Shown here piece by piece: positions 1 through 8,653 of a stretch of 64,000 bases of DNA. A model generated the notes under the pieces. The model was not told the origin of the DNA. It made no database searches and saw only the letters and a program-made list of their open reading frames with translations. The DNA lies in the NCBI RefSeq assembly GCF_027474845.2, contig NZ_CP107031.2, positions 3,425,001 to 3,489,000 on the forward strand. The letters are read 5' to 3'. Position numbers and translations under genes: made by a program. How positions within the stretch are numbered: the first letter of the stretch is position 1; the number at the start of each line of letters is the position of its first letter. This DNA is from Maribacter aestuarii (lineage in GTDB: Bacteria; Bacteroidota; Bacteroidia; Flavobacteriales; Flavobacteriaceae).

Positions 1-2329
1 CAAGTGCAATCATATCAGGAATAAGTACCTGTCTTGCTTTACTACCTTCGAACTGACCTACAATTCCGGCAGCTTCCAACTGGTCTATAATACGTCCCGC
101 ACGATTATATCCTAATTTCAATTTACGTTGAATCAAAGATGCCGAACCTTGCTGTGCTATTACTATAACTTCAGCAGCTTCTCGGAACATCTTATCGCGA
201 TCCGCTATATCATAATCAACACTCGTGCCAGAATCCTCGCCAACATATTCTGGCAGTTCATGTGCCTCTGGATAAGCTCTTTGACTTCCTATATACTCGG
301 TTATTTTGGCAACTTCTGGAGTATCCACGAACGCACACTGAATTCGGGTAACGTCGTTGCCTTGTGTGTATAACATATCTCCTCGGCCAATAAGTTGATC
401 TGCACCCTGCGCATCCAAAATAGTTCTGGAATCAATTTTTGAGGTTACCCGAAACGCAATACGGGCAGGGAAATTCGCTTTAATGATACCGGTGATGACA
501 TTAACGGACGGTCGCTGCGTTGCAATAATCAGGTGTATTCCTATGGCCCGGGCTAATTGGGCAAGTCTTGCAATAGGCGTCTCCACTTCCTTTCCCGCGG
601 TCATAATCAAATCTGCAAATTCATCGATTACCAAAACGATGTACGGTAAAAACTTGTGTCCGTCATTTGGGTTTAGTTTTCTGGCCTTGAACTTAGTGTT
701 GTACTCCTTAAGGTTACGCACCATCGCCAATTTTAATAGTTCATACCTATTGTCCATCTCAATACACAGTGAATTCAGGGTATGGATGACCTTGGTGTTA
801 TCGGTAATAATCGCTTCCTCGGAATCTGGTAATTTCGCCAAGAAATGACGTTCAATCTTATTGTAGAGCGTCAATTCTACTTTCTTGGGATCTACTAGAA
901 TAAATTTGACCTCTGCAGGATGCTTTTTATATAAAAGCGACGTCAGTACTGCATTTAAACCCACGGATTTTCCCTGTCCCGTAGCTCCTGCCATTAACAA
1001 ATGCGGCATTTTCGCCAAGTCAACGACAAATGTTTCGTTACTAATTGTTTTTCCAAAAGCGATGGGAAGCTCCATTTCTGCTTTTTGGAATTTACTTGAT
1101 GCAATCACCGAACGCATGGAAACTATAGTGGCGTTCTTATTGGGAACTTCAATACCTATAGTTCCTTTACCGGGAATCGGAGCTATGATACGGATTCCTA
1201 ATGCCGCTAAGGACAGCGCAATATCATCTTCAAGGTTCTTAATTTTTGAAATTCTCACGCCTGCCTCCGGTACAATTTCATAAAGAGTAACTGTAGGGCC
1301 TATGGTCGCTTTGATTTGTGCGATACCTATTTTATAGTTTTTTAGGGTATCTACAATTCTGTTCTTATTATCCTCAAGCTCTTCTTGATTTATTGTAATA
1401 CCTCCAGTTACACCGTGCTGGTCAAGTAAGTCTAAGGTTGGAAATTTATAATTCCCCAACTCAAGTGTAGGGTCGAACTCACCGAAATCGTCCACTAGCT
1501 TACTCGCCAGAACATCTGTCTCCTCAGTCTCCTCTACTATTTTCTCAACCTCCATGGCCAATTGGGGTTCTTCCTCTTCTTTAGCGCTTTCAATTTCTAA
1601 ATCGTTGGATTCATTTTTTAAAGGAGGTATGTCCTCCTTGTGGGTATAGGTATCTATTATTACCGGTGTTTCGTCGTTCTTGTCCAAAACAACACCTTCA
1701 TTCTTCTTTTCTTTAGAGGTTTTGAACTCGGATCGCAAAGCCTGATTTTTGATTTTGAAAAATTCCATTAAACCCTCTGGAGTGAAGTTGAATAACCTGA
1801 CGAGAATAAAAATCAATCCGAAAACCAATAATAGAAGTACTCCAATCTTACCGGTATAGGCTTGAAGAAAATCGTTCATTTCATAACCTACCAAACCTCC
1901 GAGCAGCGGGCTATCAATGGCAAAAAAACCTAGTGTGATAGAAATCCAAATCAAAAAAAGCAAACCCCATATCCATTTTTTTAATAATCCTGATTTGTTC
2001 AGTCCCAGGAACATGTAAATACCGGTTAGGCATATTAAAAATGGAAGGATCAAGGATGCAATGCCAAAACCTTTATATACGAATAAGTGGCTTACACTTG
2101 CTCCAAATTTATTGAGGAGATTTTTGGCCTCTGCATTACGATCTTTGAATTCGCTAAGTAGACTTTGGTCGTCTTGCCAAGTAAAGTAAAAGGACACAAA
2201 CGAAAAAAACAAAGCAATGCTAAGAAGCATCAAAAGACTACCAATGATAATCTTATTCTGCTTTGAAATTTTAAAAGGGGAACCTTTTTTTGCTGTTTTC
2301 GGCTTTGTTTTAGTTGCCTTTTTTGCCAT
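1..2329 (-). CDS. ftsK: DNA translocase FtsK/SpoIIIE (3' end cut by window)
   Basis: Double-stranded DNA translocase that pumps chromosome ends through the division septum and activates XerCD dimer resolution. About 776 codons are visible from the ATG at 2329. The N-terminus is Lys-rich, then four hydrophobic segments form the membrane domain. An acidic linker rich in Glu follows, then the RecA-like motor with Walker A (GATGQGKSVG) and Walker B (VLVIDEFADL), and the winged-helix gamma domain (LGYNRAGRIIDQLE, KARQVLI). Only a few C-terminal residues should lie outside the window. The linker is short, as usual in Bacteroidota, compared with E. coli FtsK. The downstream-facing order tpx-dgkA-ftsK on one strand is a familiar flavobacterial arrangement. 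Plus-strand ORFs over this stretch are antisense shadows. Confidence 0.97.
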   Translation of the reverse strand, partial: MAKKATKTKPKTAKKGSPFKISKQNKIIIGSLLMLLSIALFFSFVSFYFTWQDDQSLLSEFKDRNAEAKNLLNKFGASVSHLFVYKGFGIASLILPFLICLTGIYMFLGLNKSGLLKKWIWGLLFLIWISITLGFFAIDSPLLGGLVGYEMNDFLQAYTGKIGVLLLLVFGLIFILVRLFNFTPEGLMEFFKIKNQALRSEFKTSKEKKNEGVVLDKNDETPVIIDTYTHKEDIPPLKNESNDLEIESAKEEEEPQLAMEVEKIVEETEETDVLASKLVDDFGEFDPTLELGNYKFPTLDLLDQHGVTGGITINQEELEDNKNRIVDTLKNYKIGIAQIKATIGPTVTLYEIVPEAGVRISKIKNLEDDIALSLAALGIRIIAPIPGKGTIGIEVPNKNATIVSMRSVIASSKFQKAEMELPIAFGKTISNETFVVDLAKMPHLLMAGATGQGKSVGLNAVLTSLLYKKHPAEVKFILVDPKKVELTLYNKIERHFLAKLPDSEEAIITDNTKVIHTLNSLCIEMDNRYELLKLAMVRNLKEYNTKFKARKLNPNDGHKFLPYIVLVIDEFADLIMTAGKEVETPIARLAQLARAIGIHLIIATQRPSVNVITGIIKANFPARIAFRVTSKIDSRTILDAQGADQLIGRGDMLYTQGNDVTRIQCAFVDTPEVAKITEYIGSQRAYPEAHELPEYVGEDSGTSVDYDIADRDKMFREAAEVIVIAQQGSASLIQRKLKLGYNRAGRIIDQLEAAGIVGQFEGSKARQVLIPDMIAL

Positions 2330-2391
2330 GAAATCTTCAATTCTAGGGGCTAAAATACGAATTTCGGGTCTAAGCCGATTGGTATAGTGGG

Positions 2392-2757
2392 CTAAAAAAT
2401 CTTAGGTAAGTAAATGATCAACCCTATAATGGTTGCGGCAATGGACACTAACATCACGGCACCTGCAGAGATATCTTTTATGAAACCAATTTTTGTATCG
2501 AACTTTGGTTGAACGTAATCCGAAATCTTTTCTATCGCCGTGTTCATCCCTTCAATTCCGAGTACCAGGGCAATCGCGAAAATTTGTAAAATCCACTCAA
2601 CGTTGGAAATCTCGTAATAAAACCCAGCAGCGGTCATTACCAAAGTAATGAAGACTTGAATTTTTATACTTGCTTCGGTCTTTAGTAACAACAAAGCGCC
2701 GCGCAAGGCAAAACCAACGCTCCTAAGTCGATTTACTAGGAATGATTCTTTGGGCAT
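2392..2757 (-). CDS. dgkA: Diacylglycerol/undecaprenol kinase family protein
   Basis: Small integral-membrane lipid kinase of the DgkA family, 121 residues, the usual family length. It phosphorylates diacylglycerol or undecaprenol with ATP and so recycles lipid intermediates of envelope synthesis. The family motif is visible as GIEGMNTAIEKISDYV, with the Glu and Asn-Thr-Ala-Ile-Glu of the active site. An amphipathic N-terminus is followed by three transmembrane helices. It lies 11 bp after tpx and 62 bp before ftsK on the same strand, so cotranscription is likely. The sequence does not show whether the true substrate is diacylglycerol or undecaprenol. Gram-negative DgkA mainly uses diacylglycerol, whereas Gram-positive members use undecaprenol. 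Confidence 0.93.
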   Translation of the reverse strand: MPKESFLVNRLRSVGFALRGALLLLKTEASIKIQVFITLVMTAAGFYYEISNVEWILQIFAIALVLGIEGMNTAIEKISDYVQPKFDTKIGFIKDISAGAVMLVSIAATIIGLIIYLPKIF

Positions 2758-2768
2758 AAAATTTTGCT

Positions 2769-3275
2769 CTAATCGTTCATTAAAGCTTCCAATGCCGCTT
2801 TGTAGTTTGGTTCGTCAACAATCTCCTGAACTTGTTCCGTATAGATTACCTCTCCTTTTTCATCAAGGACAATCACTGCTCTTGAATGCAAGGGGGCTAA
2901 GGGACCATCGGTAAATTCCAAATTATAGGATTTTCCAAAATTACCATTTCTGAAGTCTGACAAAAGTTCTACATTATCAATACCTTCCGCCCCACAAAAA
3001 CGGGCTTGGGCAAATGGAAGGTCCTTAGAAATACAAAGCACAATGGTATTATCCAATTCCGCCGCTTCTTCATTAAATTGACGAACGGATTGGGCGCAAG
3101 TACCTGTATCCACGCTGGGGAATATGTTCAGTACCAGCCTAGAACCCACATAATCAGAAAGTTTTACCGTGGATAAATCATTTTTAGTCAAGGTGAATTC
3201 CGGTGCTTTGCTGCCTTTAGAGGGTAAATCACCCAGTGTATGAATTGTATTACCTTTAAGTGTTACGGTGGCCAT
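2769..3275 (-). CDS. tpx: Thiol peroxidase (atypical 2-Cys peroxiredoxin)
   Basis: Cytoplasmic or periplasmic-tolerant peroxiredoxin that reduces hydrogen peroxide and alkyl hydroperoxides using thioredoxin. The 168-residue length matches Tpx. The peroxidatic cysteine is Cys60 in FPSVDTGTCA. The resolving cysteine is Cys94 in ARFCGAEG, the Tpx-type spacing. No signal peptide is seen, so it should act in the cytoplasm. It is the first gene of a probable tpx-dgkA-ftsK transcript. A third cysteine (Cys81) is present, as in many Tpx proteins, and is not expected to be catalytic. Confidence 0.97.
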   Translation of the reverse strand: MATVTLKGNTIHTLGDLPSKGSKAPEFTLTKNDLSTVKLSDYVGSRLVLNIFPSVDTGTCAQSVRQFNEEAAELDNTIVLCISKDLPFAQARFCGAEGIDNVELLSDFRNGNFGKSYNLEFTDGPLAPLHSRAVIVLDEKGEVIYTEQVQEIVDEPNYKAALEALMND

Positions 3276-3388
3276 AGTTTTGGATTTAAATTTTAGAAGG
3301 TGAAATTAAAAAATATCGTAACGATAACTATGGGAATCCTTTAAAAATAGCAAAGAAAGTTTTATTTGAGGCAATAAAACATTGAGGC

Positions 3389-4882
3389 TTATGCATTAGA
3401 TAGTTTTGGAGTCACCAATTGCTTGATTTTAATGCCCAGACCGGCAAAAATCAGGGTCATTATAGGGCTAAGCCAATTGAACATAGCATATACGAAATAT
3501 TCACCAACACTTACACCGAGAACACCACTGTGGTAAGCCCCACAGGTATTCCAAGGAACTAAAACTGAAGTAACCGTTCCGGAATCCTCCAAAGTGCGGC
3601 TCAAATTCTCCGGGGCCAAACCTCTGTCCGCATAGGCCTTGGAAAACATTTTACCCGGCACTACAATTGCCAAATATTGATCGGATGCTGTAACGTTCAA
3701 TGCCAGACAACTAGCCACTGTACTGGCAAAAAGCCCAAATGTTGTTTTAGCAAGGCTTAATAAAGCACTACTTATTCTAGCAAGTGCACCAATTCCATCC
3801 ATAATTCCGCCAAAGACCATAGCACAAACGATAAGCCAAATAGTTCCTAGCATTCCTGCCATACCCTTCGCCGTAAACAGATCATTCAATGCCTCATTAT
3901 CAGTGGGAATAGTGGTATTTACAGTAATCGCTTTTAAAACCCCTTTATAGGCGGACTCAAAATTCAGTGATGTATTTCCGGTTATCCCCGCAACCACTTC
4001 GGGTTGAAAAATCAATGCAAAAACAGCGCCCAATAAAGTTCCTATCAATAAAGCGGCCAAAGGGGGTGTTTTTTTTACGATTAACGCAATAACCACCAAA
4101 GGAACTAGGAACAACCATCCGTTTATATTAAAGGATGCATCGATTGAAGTTAATATAGTATCAACATCAGCAACTCCACTAGTTTCAAGATTAAGGCCTA
4201 TGATTATGAATACCGTCAATGTAACTGTTATGGTAGGTACCGTCGTCCATAACATATATTTAATATGGCTAAAAAGCTCTCCCCCGGCCATGGCAGGCGC
4301 AAGGTTCGTTGTATCGCTTAGGGGGGAAAGTTTATCTCCAAAATAAGCCCCTGAAAGAACTGCGCCTGCGGTCATTCCCAGGGATATACCTAGGGCATCC
4401 CCAATACCGATAAGTGCAATGCCCACGGTAGCGGCCGTTGTCCAACTGCTACCCGTTGCAATCGAAATGATGGCACAGATAATTACACATGCTGCTAGAA
4501 AAATGGTCGGATTTAAAATTTGAAGGCCGTAATATATCATTGCTGGAATGATACCACTTATAAGCCATGTTCCTGCCAATGCCCCCACCATAAGCAATAT
4601 AAGTAAAGCTCCGGTGGTAGATTTTACATTTTCAGCCACCTCAGCAAGCATTTGCTTGTAGGATACTTTATTTAAAAATCCCACAATGGCAGCGACGGCT
4701 CCTCCTAGCAGTAAAATGAATTGATTAGATCCACTTAGTGCATCATCTCCAAAAACGTAAACGTTGTAAGCCAACATGCCCACTAAGGCAATTACAGGTA
4801 TTAAGGCTTCCCAAATATTAAGCGCTTTATTTTCTACTATATTTTCATTCTCTCTATGCTTATTGGAATTCTGCTTTGCCAT
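3389..4882 (-). CDS. nhaC: Na+/H+ antiporter, NhaC family
   Basis: Inner-membrane sodium/proton antiporter of the NhaC family, which exports Na+ in exchange for protons. It has 497 residues with a hydrophilic N-terminal tail of about 20 residues and roughly 12 hydrophobic segments. The family signature GDKLSPLSDTTNLAPA is present around residue 185, and a GSSWTTAATVG stretch precedes it. The C-terminal half contains the symmetrical motif NVTASDQYLAIVVPG and the WNTCGAYHSGVLG loop. Some family members are malate-lactate/Na+ antiporters or transport other cations, so the substrate is inferred from the family. The gene stands alone between tpx (113 bp away) and the PLP enzyme. A marine lifestyle would fit the need for Na+ export, but that is inference. 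Confidence 0.93.
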   Translation of the reverse strand: MAKQNSNKHRENENIVENKALNIWEALIPVIALVGMLAYNVYVFGDDALSGSNQFILLLGGAVAAIVGFLNKVSYKQMLAEVAENVKSTTGALLILLMVGALAGTWLISGIIPAMIYYGLQILNPTIFLAACVIICAIISIATGSSWTTAATVGIALIGIGDALGISLGMTAGAVLSGAYFGDKLSPLSDTTNLAPAMAGGELFSHIKYMLWTTVPTITVTLTVFIIIGLNLETSGVADVDTILTSIDASFNINGWLFLVPLVVIALIVKKTPPLAALLIGTLLGAVFALIFQPEVVAGITGNTSLNFESAYKGVLKAITVNTTIPTDNEALNDLFTAKGMAGMLGTIWLIVCAMVFGGIMDGIGALARISSALLSLAKTTFGLFASTVASCLALNVTASDQYLAIVVPGKMFSKAYADRGLAPENLSRTLEDSGTVTSVLVPWNTCGAYHSGVLGVSVGEYFVYAMFNWLSPIMTLIFAGLGIKIKQLVTPKLSNA

Positions 4883-4954
4883 TGATTATCGGTTTGGTTG
4901 CCCGTAATATTACGATTAATGCTACGGATGTGCAAACCCGATAACAGGTATGGC

Positions 4955-6181
4955 CTAACTAAATGTTGGTCTTTGAGTTTCTAGAATATTCAATTCTATC
5001 ATGCACTGCTTAATAGCTTCATAGGTTCTTCTGATATCCTCGTCCAATCCAATTGAAAAGCGAATAAGTCCGTCCCCTAATCCCATTTCTTTTTGTTCTT
5101 CCAGCGGTATTTCGGAAGATGTTGAAGTGCCCGGTGCGCTAAACAGGGTTTTATAAAACCCGAGGCTTACCGCTAAATAGCCCAATTTTTTATCCTGCAT
5201 TAATTCCATCAAGGCATTGGCATTCTCCAATGAGCCGACATCAATAGTCATTAATCCACCAAAACCATATTCTGGGTTCATTTGATCCTCCATTATTAAA
5301 TGGCCTGGGTGCGATGATAGTCCCGGGTAAACCACCCTTAATCCGTCCTTTTCAAAATTTCGAGCTAAGAACATCGCATTTTCGCTATGCTTCTTCATTC
5401 GTATATGAAGTGTTCGCATATTTTTTAAGATGGATGCGCCTCGTAGACTGTCCAATGTGCTACCCAGTAACATTCCTGCCCCACTGTTCACATCCTTAAG
5501 GCTTAAACAAAATTCCTTTGTTCCACATACAACTCCGGCAACACAGTCACTTGTCCCATTGATAAATTTGGTCAAGCTGTGGATGATAATATCCGCTCCC
5601 AGTTTGACTGGCGTAATGGATAAGGGAGAAAAGGTGTTATCGACTACCAAGGGAAGATTGTTCTTTTTTGCAATTCCAGACAGCGCGGCAATATCAGCCA
5701 CCTCTAACAACGGATTGCTTACACTTTCGCAATAAATCATTTTGGTTTTGGGCGTGATCGCTTCCGCTACTGCGTCAAGGTCCGTGATATCTAAAAAGGT
5801 GGTTTCTATGTTAAACCTTTTTAAAAAATTCTTCATAAAGGCATACGTACCACCATAAATGGTTCTACTGCTGATGATGTGGTCTCCTGCATCACACAAT
5901 TGCAAAATCACTGCCGTAATAGCTCCCATTCCACTTGCCGTTACATTAGCGGTTTCGGTACCCTCCAACGCGGCCAATGCTTCACCTAAATACAGGTTGG
6001 ACGGGGAAGAGTGTCTACTATATAGGTAACAACCCTCGGTATTCCCTTCAAAGGTGTTGAACATTGTTTTAGCGGATAAAAAAGTATATGTGGATGAATC
6101 TGAAATGGAAGGATTAACACCGCCGTATTCTCCAAAATATTGTAAATCCTGTAAATCGTTCGCTGGTTTCTTACTCATCAT
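4955..6181 (-). CDS. Cys/Met-metabolism PLP enzyme, methionine gamma-lyase type
   Basis: Pyridoxal-phosphate enzyme of the Cys/Met-metabolism family (cystathionine gamma-synthase/methionine gamma-lyase fold), 408 residues. The PLP-binding lysine lies in HSLTKFINGTSD. The phosphate/cofactor-binding region TASGMGAITAV and the aspartate of VVDNTFSPL are present, and the C-terminal ends with the family's FSIGLDED arginine/carboxylate motif. Methionine gamma-lyase (methionine to methanethiol, 2-oxobutyrate and ammonia) is the preferred call because it is divergently paired with an Lrp-type regulator, as often seen for megL/mdeA. O-acetylhomoserine sulfhydrylase or cystathionine lyase cannot be ruled out from sequence alone. 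Two adjacent ATG codons start the ORF, and either may be used. Regulation is probably through the inverted repeat at 6250-6282. Confidence 0.85.
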   Translation of the reverse strand: MMSKKPANDLQDLQYFGEYGGVNPSISDSSTYTFLSAKTMFNTFEGNTEGCYLYSRHSSPSNLYLGEALAALEGTETANVTASGMGAITAVILQLCDAGDHIISSRTIYGGTYAFMKNFLKRFNIETTFLDITDLDAVAEAITPKTKMIYCESVSNPLLEVADIAALSGIAKKNNLPLVVDNTFSPLSITPVKLGADIIIHSLTKFINGTSDCVAGVVCGTKEFCLSLKDVNSGAGMLLGSTLDSLRGASILKNMRTLHIRMKKHSENAMFLARNFEKDGLRVVYPGLSSHPGHLIMEDQMNPEYGFGGLMTIDVGSLENANALMELMQDKKLGYLAVSLGFYKTLFSAPGTSTSSEIPLEEQKEMGLGDGLIRFSIGLDEDIRRTYEAIKQCMIELNILETQRPTFS

Positions 6182-6249
6182 ATCATTATTTGAATATAAA
6201 ATTACCTTTTTAATGATAAAAAATCAATAGAATGTCATATAATCAGTTA

Positions 6250-6282
6250 ATAAATCTATATTTATCAATTGAATAGATTTAT
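6250..6282. promoter_or_regulatory. Candidate Lrp-type operator between divergent genes
   Basis: A perfect 10-bp inverted repeat, ATAAATCTAT (6250-6259) and ATAGATTTAT (6273-6282), is separated by 13 bp. It lies in the 149-bp divergent region between the PLP lyase and the Lrp regulator. AT-rich dyads of this kind are typical Lrp/AsnC targets, and such regulators usually control themselves and the neighbouring gene. Binding is inferred. Confidence 0.5.
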
Positions 6283-6330
6283 AATCTAAAATAGCAGCGC
6301 TTATTCTGTTTTTAATGAAAATTATTTATT

Positions 6331-6789
6331 ATGAATTTTGATGATACTGACCTGAAGCTATTAAATCTTTTACAGTCCGATTGTAAAAAGACCACTAAGG
6401 AATATGCTAACTCCCTAGGATTGTCTACCACTGCCGTTTATGAGCGGATTAAACGGTTGGAAAAAACAAGGACTGTTACCAACTATGTAGCCTTAGTGGA
6501 TAAATATCACGTGGAACGGAGTTTTACGGTTTATTGCCATGTAAAATTGGTGCAACATACACGGGATAATATTCAACAATTTGAACGGGAGGTTCTGAAA
6601 TTGGAAGAGGTAGTAGAATGTTATCATTTGAGCGGGGATTATGATTATTTGCTTAAAATCCTTGTCAAGGATATGCAGGCCTACCGGGAGTTTATGGTAT
6701 CCAAACTTACTGCCATAAATCACATTGGTAGTACTCAAAGTTCCTTTAGCATAAAGGAGGTAAAGCACACTACTTCAATTCCCTTGTAA
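6331..6789 (+). CDS. Lrp/AsnC family transcriptional regulator
   Basis: Cytoplasmic feast/famine regulator, 152 residues, the standard length. The N-terminal winged helix-turn-helix spans residues about 5-55 (DLKLLNLLQ, ANSLGLSTTAVYERIKRLE). The C-terminal RAM/AsnC ligand-binding and oligomerisation domain spans about 65-145 (VYCHVKL, VECYHLSGDYDYLLKILV). The motif GDYDYLLKI is characteristic of the amino-acid effector domain. It is transcribed away from the PLP lyase, so the likely role is amino-acid-responsive control of that gene and of itself. The effector (methionine, leucine or other) cannot be read from the sequence. Confidence 0.94.
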   Translation: MNFDDTDLKLLNLLQSDCKKTTKEYANSLGLSTTAVYERIKRLEKTRTVTNYVALVDKYHVERSFTVYCHVKLVQHTRDNIQQFEREVLKLEEVVECYHLSGDYDYLLKILVKDMQAYREFMVSKLTAINHIGSTQSSFSIKEVKHTTSIPL

Positions 6790-6888
6790 TGCCCGAAAGT
6801 TGTATTTTCATTATGGACCAATAAATACAATGTCAGTATTCTTGTGTATTTTTGTTGAATATTTAATCAGATTATAATCCATTTATTT

Positions 6889-8295
6889 ATGAATCAATAT
6901 GATGTAGTGGTAATCGGCTCGGGACCTGGAGGATACGTTGCAGCAATCCGTTGTGCACAATTAGGAATGAAAACGGCAATAATTGAAAAATATGCAACCC
7001 TGGGTGGCACCTGCCTAAATGTGGGATGCATTCCGTCTAAAGCATTACTGGATTCATCGCACCACTACGAGGATGCCGTTAAGCATTTTGAGGAACATGG
7101 CATTGAAATTCCAGGTGAGATAAAAGTAAATTTGGAACAAATGATTACCCGTAAGCAAGGGGTTGTAGACCAGACTACAAAGGGTATTCAGTTTCTAATG
7201 GATAAGAATAAAATTGATGTCTATGAGGGGCTTGGGAGTTTTAAAGATGCCACTCATGTAGAAATTAAAATGAACGATGGTAAAAAAGAAACCATGGAGG
7301 CAAAAAACATCATCATTGCCACTGGGTCCAAACCGTCTACGTTGCCTTTTATTAAAATTGATAAAGAACGGATCATTACTTCTACGGAAGCGTTGAAGCT
7401 TAAAGAAATACCAAAGCACATGCTGGTTATCGGTGGAGGCGTTATTGGTTTGGAACTAGGCCAGGTATACAAGAGATTGGGTGCGGAAGTCACGGTGATA
7501 GAGTATATGGACCGTATTATTCCTGGAATGGATAGTGCCCTTTCCAAGGAACTCGCCAAAGTAATGAAGAAGCAAAAAGTGAAGTTTGCTTTGTCCCATA
7601 AAGTAAAATCGGTAGAACGAAAAGATGATAAGATTACAGTTAAGGCAGAGGATAAAAAGGGCGAAGAGGTAGTTTTTGAAGGTGATTATTGCCTCGTTTC
7701 CGTTGGAAGAAAACCATATACCGATGGTTTAAATGCTGAGGCGGCAGGTGTTAAGTTAGATGACCGGGGGAGGGTAGAGGTAGATGCTCATTTGAAGACT
7801 AACGTTGATAATATTTATGCCATAGGTGATGTTGTTAAAGGTGCTATGTTGGCTCATAAAGCCGAGGAAGAAGGCACTTTGGTAGCTGAACAATTGGCAG
7901 GTCAAAAACCACATATAGATTATAATTTAATTCCAGGAGTAGTTTATACATGGCCGGAAGTGGCCGCGGTCGGGAAAACAGAGGAAGAGCTAAAAGAAGC
8001 TGGGATTGAATACAAAGTTGGTCAGTTCCCAATGCGCGCTTTGGGTCGTGCTAGGGCTAGTGGTGATATCGACGGTTTTGTTAAAATATTGGCCGATAAG
8101 AATACCGATGAAGTTCTTGGGGTTCATATGATCGGTGCCCGTTGTGCTGATTTGATTACTGAGGCCGTGACAGCGATGGAATTTAGGGCATCTGCAGAAG
8201 ATATGTCTCGTATGAGTCATGCACACCCGACCTATGCAGAGGCGGTGAAAGAAGCTGCACTTGCCGCCACAGAGGATAGGGCGTTACATATTTAG
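6889..8295 (+). CDS. lpdA: Dihydrolipoyl dehydrogenase (E3)
   Basis: FAD-dependent E3 component of the pyruvate, 2-oxoglutarate and branched-chain 2-oxoacid dehydrogenase complexes and of glycine cleavage. It reoxidises dihydrolipoamide with NAD+. At 468 residues it has family length. It has the N-terminal FAD-binding GSGPGGYVAA, the redox disulfide in GGTCLNVGCIPSK, the NAD-binding GGGVIGLELG, the second FAD motif IYAIGDV, and the C-terminal dimer-interface catalytic His-Glu pair in HAHPTYAEAVKEA. A TAnnTTTG element (6847-6854), the Bacteroidota -7 consensus, lies 35 bp upstream of the ATG, though no convincing -33 element was found. The gene is monocistronic and ends at a strong hairpin (8314-8346). 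Confidence 0.97.
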   Translation: MNQYDVVVIGSGPGGYVAAIRCAQLGMKTAIIEKYATLGGTCLNVGCIPSKALLDSSHHYEDAVKHFEEHGIEIPGEIKVNLEQMITRKQGVVDQTTKGIQFLMDKNKIDVYEGLGSFKDATHVEIKMNDGKKETMEAKNIIIATGSKPSTLPFIKIDKERIITSTEALKLKEIPKHMLVIGGGVIGLELGQVYKRLGAEVTVIEYMDRIIPGMDSALSKELAKVMKKQKVKFALSHKVKSVERKDDKITVKAEDKKGEEVVFEGDYCLVSVGRKPYTDGLNAEAAGVKLDDRGRVEVDAHLKTNVDNIYAIGDVVKGAMLAHKAEEEGTLVAEQLAGQKPHIDYNLIPGVVYTWPEVAAVGKTEEELKEAGIEYKVGQFPMRALGRARASGDIDGFVKILADKNTDEVLGVHMIGARCADLITEAVTAMEFRASAEDMSRMSHAHPTYAEAVKEAALAATEDRALHI

Positions 8296-8313
8296 GCAAA
8301 AAAGCATAAGGAA

Positions 8314-8346
8314 TACAAAAGGAGCGGTAAAACCGCTACTTTTGTA
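8314..8346. terminator. Bidirectional intrinsic terminator
   Basis: Convergent 3' ends of lpdA and the CDGSH gene share a hairpin. AGCGGT pairs with ACCGCT around a short A-rich loop, and the stem is extended by TACAAAA on the left and TTTTGTA on the right. T-tracts exist in both orientations, so it should stop transcription from both sides. Confidence 0.8.
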
Positions 8347-8367
8347 TTGACTTACTATTTAAACTTT

Positions 8368-8598
8368 TCAGTTTTTATGTGATCCATCGCAGTAAGGGGG
8401 ATTGCTCGTTTGCTTACAGGTGCACAAATACGCTTTCTTGTCCTCTTCAACAGTAAAACCTAATGAAGGTGGTTTATTATGTGCCCTATGTGCCCCATCG
8501 CAAAACGGTTGATTGGAACTATGACTACAGGTGCACCAAGCATATCGTTTATCTTTTTCTAAATCAACGGCAATAGGAGAATATTCTTTTTCGCTCAT
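8368..8598 (-). CDS. Tandem CDGSH iron-sulfur domain protein
   Basis: Small protein of 76 residues made of two CDGSH modules related to mitoNEET. The modules are CTCSHSSNQPFCDGAH and CTCKQTSNPPYCDGSH. Each has the three cysteines and one histidine that ligate a redox-active, pH-labile 2Fe-2S cluster. No signal peptide or membrane anchor is seen, so it should be soluble and cytoplasmic. The general family role is electron or Fe-S cluster transfer, and no specific partner is indicated by the neighbours. It is convergent with lpdA, with a shared terminator, and lies 55 bp downstream of the HGSNAT-like gene's stop region on the same strand order. Confidence 0.9.
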   Translation of the reverse strand: MSEKEYSPIAVDLEKDKRYAWCTCSHSSNQPFCDGAHRAHNKPPSLGFTVEEDKKAYLCTCKQTSNPPYCDGSHKN

Positions 8599-8653
8599 AA
8601 AACTAATTTTTCACCAATTTAGGGGAAAGAGTCCAATACCTAGCAAATGAAGA

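Noticed and set aside
483..1283. Plus-strand ORFs across the first 2.3 kb
   Set aside because: They lie antisense to a clear, continuous ftsK reading frame and have no recognisable domains.
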